Shown: piece after piece, positions 1-6,195 of the stretch | Position numbering within the stretch: the stretch's first letter is position 1 | How the letters are laid out: every line of letters starts with the position of its first letter | Source of the DNA: Anthropogastromicrobium chipingensis_A | GTDB lineage: Bacteria > Bacillota > Clostridia > Lachnospirales > Lachnospiraceae | DNA: 10,739 bases | Direction: 5' to 3' | Assembly: GCA_963605535.1 (NCBI GenBank) | Contig: CAVCXB010000103.1 | Coordinates: 1 to 10,739, forward strand | The notes under the pieces: generated by a model | Databases searched by the model: none | What the model saw: the letters and a program-made list of their open reading frames with translations, nothing else | What the model was told of the DNA's origin: nothing | Made by a program: the position numbers and the translations under genes

Positions 1-659
1 TCGATGCTGCATGAAAGAAACTTCTCAATAAAGAGTGGTTCCTTGCCAGTATTGGTCAGGCTTGCCGTTCTTGTGATCACATTTTCGTTTTCCCACACAC
101 CATAATATAAGGTAAGAATCGCACCGGAAGCTTTTTCTTTCATACGAACGACAAGCGTTTCGCTAGTAGCATGCGTTTCGTTAGTAGCATGAATTTCGCT
201 AGTAGCATGCGTTTCGTTGGTTTCATGCGCTTTGCCGTCTGCTTGATCTTTCCTGCTTTCATCATCACTGCTGTCTTTTGTGTCATACAACGCCGGAAGC
301 CCCGGAATCGAATAGGCACCAGATACGACCTCGCTGCTTTCAAAACGAAAATCAGCAGCGCAGCTGCCATTCGCATGTATCAGACGAACCATATCCTCTC
401 TGTAGTCACCGATGCCACTCGAAGCCACTTCCTGCGGGAGCGTATCAAGTGAGTAGGTGCGGTCACGTCCGGCCTCCTCTGGATTTCCTGAAAAACCGAC
501 ATCACTTCTCACAATCAAATCGGACAAATCCTCTGCATTAATGCTGTTTCCATAGTATAAATGGAGCAGCACACCCTTTTCGTCTGCAAGCATCTGATAG
601 CTTGAATCTTTTGTCTGAAGTGTCATCAGACGTCCATTCTGGCTGATTTGAATTGCCAT
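1..659 (-). CDS. Alpha-galactosidase, GH36 family, N-terminal part (3' end beyond window)
   Basis: Reading the minus strand from ATG at 659 gives 219 uninterrupted codons to the window edge. The product starts MAIQISQNGR and resembles the N-terminal beta-sandwich domain of bacterial GH36 alpha-galactosidases (about 700-750 residues in full). Family-like stretches are LLHLYYG (32-38), RDRTYSLDTLPQE (65-77), SSGIGDYR (80-87), GLPALY (120-125) and LTLYYGVWENENVITR (182-197). The catalytic barrel lies outside the window. The enzyme hydrolyses terminal alpha-galactosyl residues of raffinose-type oligosaccharides, melibiose or galactomannan fragments. No signal peptide is visible, so it is presumably cytoplasmic and acts on sugar imported by the transporter upstream. 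A Shine-Dalgarno sequence, GGAGAGG, lies just before the ATG (663-669). Odd feature: residues about 127-168 form a hydrophilic insert, ending in four hexapeptide repeats, where relatives have a short loop. Family call is fairly sure; exact substrate is not. Confidence 0.85.
   Translation of the reverse strand, partial: MAIQISQNGRLMTLQTKDSSYQMLADEKGVLLHLYYGNSINAEDLSDLIVRSDVGFSGNPEEAGRDRTYSLDTLPQEVASSGIGDYREDMVRLIHANGSCAADFRFESSEVVSGAYSIPGLPALYDTKDSSDDESRKDQADGKAHETNETHATSEIHATNETHATSETLVVRMKEKASGAILTLYYGVWENENVITRTASLTNTGKEPLFIEKFLSCSI
158..229 (-). repeat. Four 18-bp in-frame tandem repeats in the GH36 gene
   Basis: Four consecutive 18-bp units lie at 158-175, 176-193, 194-211 and 212-229. 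The first and third are identical, the second differs from them at three positions, and the fourth is the most diverged. In the gene they encode hexapeptides HETNET, HATSEI, HATNET and HATSET (residues 145-168). The unit length is a multiple of three, so gain or loss of units would change protein length without a frameshift. Confidence 0.95.
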
Positions 660-684
660 ATTCCTCTCCTTTCCATTATCACGC

Positions 685-723
685 GATGCCAGAGGTAAAA
701 ATGTGTTTCTACGCTCTGGCATC
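685..723. promoter_or_regulatory. Perfect 10-bp inverted repeat upstream of the GH36 gene
   Basis: GATGCCAGAG (685-694) and CTCTGGCATC (714-723) are perfect inverse complements separated by 19 bases. The dyad sits in the 119-bp gap between the second permease and the galactosidase, ending about 25 bases before the galactosidase ATG and just upstream of its ribosome binding site. On the minus strand it is not followed by a T-run, so it does not look like a standard intrinsic terminator. It could be an mRNA stem-loop (processing, stability or attenuation) or a protein-binding dyad. The dyad is directly seen; its function is inferred. Confidence 0.6.
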
Positions 724-730
724 CTATCCT

Positions 731-759
731 TATATGCATCATATATGCATTATATGTAT
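731..759. repeat. Short AT-rich direct repeats (TATATGCAT type)
   Basis: TATATGCAT occurs at 731-739 and 742-750, followed by TATATGTAT at 751-759. The minus strand contains TATAAT at 754-749, which could be a -10 element for a galactosidase promoter, but I see no good -35 about 17 bases upstream. The low-complexity AT bias may be the whole explanation. Confidence 0.35.
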
Positions 760-778
760 CGCTACGTTTATTTTTATT

Positions 779-1654
779 TTACTCTTTCACAGCTCCAATT
801 ACCATACCTGTTACAAAATATTTTTGCAGGAACGGATAGATTACTAACAGCGGGATCGTGGAAACTACGATCTTTGCCGCATTAAAGGAACGGTTATTTA
901 ACGCAGATAACTGCTTTAACTGATCTGCATCGGTGATCTGTGTCAAATCAACGGTCAGCTGCTGAATATAGGTCTGCAGCGGATACATTGACGCTTTGCT
1001 CATATAGATCAAGCCAGAGAAATAATCATTCCAGTGATTTACGATAGCAAACAGGCCAACCGTAGCCAATGCCGGAAGAGAAATCGGCAGATACACCTTC
1101 AACAGTACTGTGATTGGACCTGCACCGTCGATTCTGGCTGCCTCATCGAGGGACTCTGGTACACCTTTAAAGAAATTGATTAACAGGATAACATTAAATA
1201 CTGGAACAGCACCTGGAAGAACGAGGGACCAAATTGTATTGTTTAAATGAAGCTTGCTGACTACCATAAATAACGGAATGACACCACCATTAAACAACAT
1301 TGCAAAAATGACAATCTTCATGTAGATTTCTCTGGCACGAAAACGCTTCTTATTCTTTGAGAGCGGATATGCCATCGAGATTGTAAAAAACATATTGATC
1401 AGTGTTCCAAGTACCACTCGCTTTACAGAAATCCAGAACGAATGCCAGAACTGGGAATCACCGAGCAGCTTATTGTATGTAGTGATGGTAAAGTCTACCG
1501 GCCACAGGCCAACTTTATTTGCTGCAACTGCGTCACTTCCACTCAGGGAGATTGCAACCATGTTTAAAAGTGGCAGCAGACAGCTTAGTGCAAATAAAAG
1601 AACAACGAGCCAGATGAGAATCTGAGAAACTATTTTTCCTGGTTTTGCTTTCAT
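779..1654 (-). CDS. Carbohydrate ABC transporter permease, YtcP/LplC type (second permease)
   Basis: This 291-residue integral membrane protein has about six hydrophobic segments. The first is at about residues 9-30 and the last at about 262-285. The EAA loop that contacts the ATPase is EAARIDGAGPITVLLKVYLP at 171-190, a close match to the MalG-like half of CUT1 sugar importers. The ending FLQKYFVTGMVIGAVKE is characteristic of the YtcP/LplC branch. It forms the membrane channel together with the first permease, whose stop codon lies 20 bases upstream, so the two are almost certainly co-transcribed. The start ATG has an AGGGGAG ribosome binding site at 1664-1670. The sequence cannot give the substrate; the GH36 gene downstream suggests alpha-galactosides. 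Confidence 0.92.
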   Translation of the reverse strand: MKAKPGKIVSQILIWLVVLLFALSCLLPLLNMVAISLSGSDAVAANKVGLWPVDFTITTYNKLLGDSQFWHSFWISVKRVVLGTLINMFFTISMAYPLSKNKKRFRAREIYMKIVIFAMLFNGGVIPLFMVVSKLHLNNTIWSLVLPGAVPVFNVILLINFFKGVPESLDEAARIDGAGPITVLLKVYLPISLPALATVGLFAIVNHWNDYFSGLIYMSKASMYPLQTYIQQLTVDLTQITDADQLKQLSALNNRSFNAAKIVVSTIPLLVIYPFLQKYFVTGMVIGAVKE

Positions 1655-1674
1655 GCTACTTTTCTCCCCTTTCT

Positions 1675-2592
1675 TTAGAATATACCGGAACCAGTTGTCA
1701 TCTGTGCCAGTTTATTTGCGCCCAGAATCAAGACAAAACTGATTACCGATTTTAACAGGCCGACTGCGGTACCAATGCTGTACTGACGCTCTACCATACC
1801 GATACGATAAACATATGTATCAATGATATCACCTGTCTCATAGACGATCGGGTTATACAAGTTAAATACCTGATCAAAGCCTGCATTTAAAATATTTCCA
1901 AGATTTAACGCTGTCATTAACACAACCGTTGGCAGCAGCGCTGGAACGGTGATATGTAAGATCTGCTTAAAACGATTCGCACCATCGATGGATGCCGCCT
2001 CGAAAAGTCCCGGATCAATGCCGGTTAACGCTGCCAGATAAACAACAGAGTTGTAACCAAACTCTTTCCAGACATCTGTTCCAACGATAACCGTTCGAAA
2101 CCATTTGTTATCTGCAAGGAAATAAATCGGATTGCCGCCTAATGCGCTGATTACCGCATTGATCGGGCCATCCAGTGAAAACATGTTGGTGACAACGGTT
2201 GCCAGAACAACCCATGACAGGAAATGCGGAAGGTATACAACGGTCTGGAAAATCTTTTTGCAAACATTTACACGGATTTCATTTAACAAAATGGCAAACG
2301 TAACTGGAACAAAGATGTTAACCACCAGCTTGGAAAATGCAATGATCAGCGTGTTCATAAACACCTGCTTGCTGTCTGGAAGGCTGAAAATGAATTCGAA
2401 ATTGCTAAGTCCCACCCATTTTGATTTAAAAAGACCTTTGGCCGGAACATAATTTTCAAATGCCATCAGCGAACCAACGAGCGGTGCAAACACAAATATG
2501 ATTAAAATGATCAGGCCTGGAAGGATCATAAGATTAAGCGTGAGCTCTTCTCTTCCCAGACGTTTCTTTTTCTTACTTGCTGCCTGACTCAT
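1675..2592 (-). CDS. Carbohydrate ABC transporter permease, LplB type (first permease)
   Basis: The product is 305 residues, with a positively charged N-terminus (SKKKKRLGR, 6-14) and a first membrane segment at about 20-42. The EAA loop is EAASIDGANRFKQILHITVP at 198-217. This is the MalF-like half of a CUT1 importer in the LplB branch, which lacks the long periplasmic domain of E. coli MalF. The segment YETGDIIDTYVYRIG (251-265) is typical of that branch. The start ATG is preceded by an AGGAGGAA ribosome binding site (2597-2604). Its partner permease follows after 20 bases, and the binding-protein gene lies 90 bases upstream across a stem-loop. No ATPase gene is found with it. Confidence 0.92.
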   Translation of the reverse strand: MSQAASKKKKRLGREELTLNLMILPGLIILIIFVFAPLVGSLMAFENYVPAKGLFKSKWVGLSNFEFIFSLPDSKQVFMNTLIIAFSKLVVNIFVPVTFAILLNEIRVNVCKKIFQTVVYLPHFLSWVVLATVVTNMFSLDGPINAVISALGGNPIYFLADNKWFRTVIVGTDVWKEFGYNSVVYLAALTGIDPGLFEAASIDGANRFKQILHITVPALLPTVVLMTALNLGNILNAGFDQVFNLYNPIVYETGDIIDTYVYRIGMVERQYSIGTAVGLLKSVISFVLILGANKLAQMTTGSGIF

Positions 2593-2615
2593 GAGGTTCC
2601 TCCTTTTTTTCGAAA

Positions 2616-2644
2616 GCCGGGGCCAAAAATCATTTGACCCCGGC
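2616..2644 (-). promoter_or_regulatory. Strong stem-loop between binding protein and first permease
   Basis: GCCGGGG (2616-2622) pairs with CCCCGGC (2638-2644). After one C/A mismatch, CAAA (2624-2627) pairs with TTTG (2633-2636), leaving a 5-base loop. In the direction of transcription (minus) the stem is followed by only TTTCG and then an A-rich stretch leading into the permease ribosome binding site, so termination should be partial at most. Such hairpins behind binding-protein genes commonly protect the upstream mRNA or reduce read-through, giving more binding protein than permease. The structure is visible; the role is inferred. Confidence 0.7.
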
Positions 2645-2682
2645 CGATAACTTCTATACTGCTTTTCCTTCTATTTTATTTT

Positions 2683-4338
2683 TTACTTCTGAATTGCCTC
2701 ATTTACTTCCTCGGTAATTAACTCGCCGCCGGCCTTATTCCAGTCGGATACGAACTGATCAAATGCATCGATGCTTTCCTCACCAACGATGATCTTTAAA
2801 ACAGTCTGCATCTCGATCTTCTCTAAGGATGCCCAACGGATTGCCATGGACTCAGTAGTCTCATAGAAGGCTGGTGTCACGAAATCTGCTGGATTCTCGA
2901 TCATACGGGACATAGATACGACTCTGGACATGTACTGAGAATAATCTGCGGAGTCTGCTTTCTTGCCCTCTGCCTCAGCTGCCAGATAATTTTTAGCAGA
3001 CTGATAATAGCTTAATTCATCAGAAGTTAAAGTGTCTACCTTAGACTCGTCATCCAGTGCTGCAAGTACATGCTCGGTCATTGTCTGTGCATTGTTGCCC
3101 GGCTGAACCTCGCAATAAAGTGGCCAGTTAAAGTATGCAAGTGGCTGATTCTCGCGAATCTCAAGAGAAGCATCGCTTGTATCCTGCTTGGCATACTCGG
3201 CATTTACATTAACGATCTTCATTGCGATCTCTGGATGCTCATAGCCCTTTCTTACAGCAACAAATCCTGCATAAGACTGTGTATTGATTGCCTGAATCTT
3301 TCCATCCTCGCCTACCGGTGCGGATACATTAATCCACTCCGCATCATCAGTTGCATAGCTGGAAGTCAATGCGGTATTAAACGGTGCCCACCACGGTCCA
3401 ATGAATGCACCACACTTTCCACTGGAAATCAGCGCTACGATGTCATCGTTTGTTCTTGTCGTGAACTGCTGATCAATCAGCCCTTCTGTATACCAGCTAT
3501 TTAACAGTGTCAGGGCATCCTTCATCTCATCCTGAACAGAACCATAAACCGCATTTCCGTCCTCATCCTCGATCCAGATGCTCGGATATGCACCAAATGC
3601 AGTGAAGATGTTATCAATTCCAAAGGTGTTGTTCGGGTAACCGCCGTATACATCCGAACGAACTGCAAGACCGATGGTATCAGTCTCTCCATTTCCATCT
3701 GGGTCATCATTGATGAAGGCACGAAGCATATCGGCTACTTCATCCATTGTAGACGGCTCTTCCAGTCCAAGCTTGTCCAGCCAATCCTTTCTTACCCATA
3801 AGAAATCCTGACCATCGCTTAACTGTGTCTTCGGGATTGCCATAATCTTTCCGTCAAAGGTAACCGTATTTAACGGATTGTTATCACCATAGCTCTCATA
3901 GGATTCCTTTACGGTATCGCATGCAAGATCGTTGTACACGTTGGTCAGATCTTCAATCATGTCATTTTCAACCAGTTCTACCAGTGTGGAATAATCCGGT
4001 ACATGAATGATATCTGGCAGGCTCTGGCTAGCGATTGCAAGTGCTAACTTCTGATTGTAATCGTCACCCATCGTTGCCTCGAAGTCATTTTCATTCTGAA
4101 TATTTAAAAGGTTCTTAAGGTAGCGAGTATATGCGTTATTTTCTGGTGTATCATTCTCATATGGTGTACCGGACAGCACGTCAGCTCCCTGATTTGTTAA
4201 TGAATATCCAGTGGTGTATGTGATCAGCTCGTCATATTTTCCATATGGATCCTTGTCTGCCTCATCTGCAAATGCAGCTCCACAAATGGATGTGGTGGCT
4301 AACGCAGCGGTCATCATCAATGCAAAACTCTTTTTCAT
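2683..4338 (-). CDS. Extracellular solute-binding protein of the sugar ABC transporter (LplA/YtcQ-like)
   Basis: I place the start at the ATG at 4338, giving 551 residues. It follows GGAGGAG (4345-4351) at 6-base spacing, whereas the in-frame TTG at 4353 lies at the edge of that same site. The N-terminus MKKSFALMMTAALATTSICG is a secretion signal, with likely cleavage after AFA (residue 24). Cys19 is preceded by TSI, which is not a canonical lipobox, so lipid anchoring is doubtful. Family marks of long (about 500-560 residue) family-1 binding proteins are WVRKDWLDKLGLEEPST (181-197) and the acidic loop DPDGNGETDTIG (212-223), which looks like a calcium-binding loop. It is aromatic-rich (for example PWWAPF, 325-330), as expected for sugar binding. 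It captures the sugar outside the cell for the two downstream permeases. The ligand is unknown. Confidence 0.92.
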   Translation of the reverse strand: MKKSFALMMTAALATTSICGAAFADEADKDPYGKYDELITYTTGYSLTNQGADVLSGTPYENDTPENNAYTRYLKNLLNIQNENDFEATMGDDYNQKLALAIASQSLPDIIHVPDYSTLVELVENDMIEDLTNVYNDLACDTVKESYESYGDNNPLNTVTFDGKIMAIPKTQLSDGQDFLWVRKDWLDKLGLEEPSTMDEVADMLRAFINDDPDGNGETDTIGLAVRSDVYGGYPNNTFGIDNIFTAFGAYPSIWIEDEDGNAVYGSVQDEMKDALTLLNSWYTEGLIDQQFTTRTNDDIVALISSGKCGAFIGPWWAPFNTALTSSYATDDAEWINVSAPVGEDGKIQAINTQSYAGFVAVRKGYEHPEIAMKIVNVNAEYAKQDTSDASLEIRENQPLAYFNWPLYCEVQPGNNAQTMTEHVLAALDDESKVDTLTSDELSYYQSAKNYLAAEAEGKKADSADYSQYMSRVVSMSRMIENPADFVTPAFYETTESMAIRWASLEKIEMQTVLKIIVGEESIDAFDQFVSDWNKAGGELITEEVNEAIQK

Positions 4339-4364
4339 GGTAATCTCCTCCAATTATGGTTTAT

Positions 4365-4420
4365 ATTTTGTTCGGTTATGTACAGTTGGATTTTGTCCGT
4401 TTCTGTACTTTTTTGTTCTG
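4365..4420. promoter_or_regulatory. Candidate operator cluster: direct repeats and a 6-bp dyad
   Basis: ATTTTGTTCGG (4365-4375) recurs as ATTTTGTCCG (4390-4399), 25 bp apart, and a weaker TTTTTGTTCTG lies near 4410-4420. Interleaved is the perfect dyad GTACAG (4380-4385) / CTGTAC (4403-4408) with a 17-bp spacer. The cluster lies 27-82 bases upstream of the binding-protein start. AraC-family regulators commonly bind direct repeats near the promoter they activate, so this is a reasonable site for the adjacent response regulator. That assignment is inference. Confidence 0.4.
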
Positions 4421-4575
4421 TCTTTCCTTGGTGTTTACTTGTTTTGTAAGCATTGCGCATTGCTTTGTTGTTAAAAAATATATCAGAAAAACGCACACTG
4501 GTATATATAAAAAACACGGAAAACATATCAAAAAAGCGGACAAACTTATTTTTATTGACTATAATTCATATATAT

Positions 4576-4605
4576 TTGACAAACCCAATGCGCTCCTATT
4601 ATACT
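4576..4605 (+). promoter_or_regulatory. Sigma-A-type promoter for the two-component operon
   Basis: A perfect -35 TTGACA (4576-4581) and a near-consensus -10 TATACT (4600-4605) are separated by 18 bases. The response-regulator start is about 70 bases downstream, with nothing else between except its leader and ribosome binding site. The good consensus match suggests basal, regulator-independent expression of the sensor pair. Confidence 0.7.
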
Positions 4606-4674
4606 AGAGGCACAAATTATAGTGGTTGCAGCCCACGAAATAGCCGCATAATGCATAGAGGGGGAGTTTTTACT

Positions 4675-6195
4675 ATGTACCGTATACTAATTGTTGACGA
4701 TGAAAAAAATGAGCGAGACTGCATTCTTTATCTGCTAAAAAATAATGGATTTCCCCTGGAGATCCGTGAGGCAGAGGACGGCGTAGAAGCGCTGAAACTT
4801 CTGAAGGTCTGGCCTGCACATATTTTATTTACAGATGTACAAATGCCACGAATGGACGGACTTGAGCTGATTCGCGAGGCGCTCAAGCAATACCCAGAGA
4901 TCCGTCCAGTTATTTTCAGCGGTTATGCCGATTTTGCCTACGCCAAAACTGCGATCTCACTGGGTGTGGAAAATTATATATTAAAGCCAGTGGTACCAGA
5001 GGAATTCACCAAAACGCTCTCCTCATTGATTGGGCAGCTCGACGAAGAACAGATAAACCTGCATCAGCAGGAAAATCAGAAGTTCTTTCTGCTCCAATAT
5101 TCATTACAGCTTGCCATCTCCGGCAATTTTGATGCGTCTAAGGCGGAGCCTTTCGTTTTTGAACAATTTTCTGCCTTTCGATATATGCTCATGTTTGCTT
5201 TTAAAAATGATTTTCTGGTCCACCAGTCTACTGCCTTCTTTGACAGTCTGCGAAAGGATCTGCTGCCCGATGCCGTTTCCGTAAATATTTCTCCTGAGCA
5301 GGCCGTTTTATTTGTGCGCACGCCAATTCTCGATACCAGACGTCTCTGCACCAGGCTGCTTGATCATATCCGAAGTACATTCTCAGCAGACTGCTACATT
5401 GCAATCACAAAACCATTGTCGGAATATCCATCCTTTAAACAGGCATTTTCCTTTCTTGAGCAACAGATGGAGCAGCGATTTTTCCTGCCGGATACGCGTA
5501 TCTTTTTGCCAGATGATGAGCCTGCACAATGCGCAGAAAACACGGAGGATGATTCACAGCTTCTTCCTTTCATAAAAAATGCACTCTCCTCGCACAGTCA
5601 GTCACTATTGCAGGAATATCTGGACCATCTTTTTAATAAATATAAGCTTGCCGTCAACCAGTCACAGATTTACGTAAAATTTCTTTTTTCAAATGTGCTG
5701 ACCATTCTCTATCCGGCGCTCCCCGAACACGCTAGGGGCAATTTTCCTGCGCTTGAAACAATGATCGCCAATTTATACCTTCAACCGGATATCACTGAGA
5801 TTATTCGCATCGTGACCGAAGTCTCAAAGCCGATTCTGGATTCGTTCTCCACTGGCCCGGATTCCATGCGAAAGGAAGTCTCCTGCGCCATCTCGTATAT
5901 TGCGAATCATTACAGTGAGGATTTGTCCGCAGAGGTGTTGGCTTCTGCCGTCTATCTAACGCCGGATTATCTTAGCCGTCTGTTTAAAAAATCAACTGGC
6001 AAAAGTATCTCACAATACATTCGGCAGTATCGAATGGACAAAGCAAAGGATGCCCTGCTTCACACCCGCAAAAAGGTGATTGACATTGGTATCCAGTCCG
6101 GCTACCCCAATTATTCTTATTTTTGCCAAAGCTTTCGTGAATACTTCGGAAGCTCACCTGAAAAATACCGACAGGAGCATGCGATGTCACAATGA
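4675..6195 (+). CDS. Two-component response regulator with AraC-type DNA-binding domain (YesN-like)
   Basis: The start is ATG 4675, which has AGGGGGAG 8 bases upstream and begins the receiver domain directly (MYRILIVDDE). This gives 506 residues. In the receiver domain (1-120) the acidic pocket is Asp8/Asp9, the phosphorylated residue is Asp54 (TDVQMPRMDG), and the conserved switch residues are Ser82 and Lys104 (KP). A long middle region (about 120-395) shows no motif I recognise and is usual in this family. The C-terminus (398-506) is an AraC/XylS double helix-turn-helix, with LASAVYLTPDYLSRLFK and IDIGIQSGYPNYSYFCQSFR. It should be a cytoplasmic activator responding to the kinase encoded next, with which it overlaps by 4 bases. 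By position, its likely target is the divergent transporter operon. All key residues are present. Confidence 0.95.
   Translation: MYRILIVDDEKNERDCILYLLKNNGFPLEIREAEDGVEALKLLKVWPAHILFTDVQMPRMDGLELIREALKQYPEIRPVIFSGYADFAYAKTAISLGVENYILKPVVPEEFTKTLSSLIGQLDEEQINLHQQENQKFFLLQYSLQLAISGNFDASKAEPFVFEQFSAFRYMLMFAFKNDFLVHQSTAFFDSLRKDLLPDAVSVNISPEQAVLFVRTPILDTRRLCTRLLDHIRSTFSADCYIAITKPLSEYPSFKQAFSFLEQQMEQRFFLPDTRIFLPDDEPAQCAENTEDDSQLLPFIKNALSSHSQSLLQEYLDHLFNKYKLAVNQSQIYVKFLFSNVLTILYPALPEHARGNFPALETMIANLYLQPDITEIIRIVTEVSKPILDSFSTGPDSMRKEVSCAISYIANHYSEDLSAEVLASAVYLTPDYLSRLFKKSTGKSISQYIRQYRMDKAKDALLHTRKKVIDIGIQSGYPNYSYFCQSFREYFGSSPEKYRQEHAMSQ

Larger units (their letters stand above)
4339..4674. promoter_or_regulatory. 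Divergent regulatory region between transporter operon and two-component system
   Basis: This 336-bp non-coding region separates the two arms. It holds the leftward ribosome binding site (4345-4351), a repeat-and-dyad cluster (4365-4420), the heptamer repeat GCATTGC at 4450-4456 and 4457-4463, an AT-rich stretch (about 4470-4575), the rightward promoter (4576-4605) and the rightward ribosome binding site (AGGGGGAG, 4659-4666). I could not find a convincing sigma-A -35/-10 pair for the leftward operon. That would fit an activator-dependent promoter but does not prove it. The response-regulator frame stays open upstream to 4453, but that stretch overlaps the promoter and is not protein-like. 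Confidence 0.7.

Noticed and set aside
140..376. Minus-strand open frame of 78 codons with repeats
   Set aside because: It is out of frame with the GH36 coding sequence, which runs open from 659 to the window edge with clear family similarity; the apparent repeats come from the same 18-bp units.
653..847. Plus-strand open frame of 64 codons across the gap before the galactosidase
   Set aside because: No ribosome binding site, composition typical of AT-rich non-coding DNA, and overlap with both the GH36 start and the permease end.
4339..4353. TTG start at 4353 for the binding protein, adding five residues
   Set aside because: The added codons are the ribosome binding site itself; ATG 4338 has ideal spacing and begins a standard signal peptide.
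4484..4500. CcpA cre site
   Set aside because: AGAAAAACGCACACTG has an ACG centre but several mismatches to the cre consensus on both sides.
4453..4674. In-frame extension of the response regulator upstream to an ATG at 4453
   Set aside because: It contains the TTGACA/TATACT promoter, lies before a strong AGGGGGAG site at 4659-4666, and the receiver domain begins exactly at ATG 4675.
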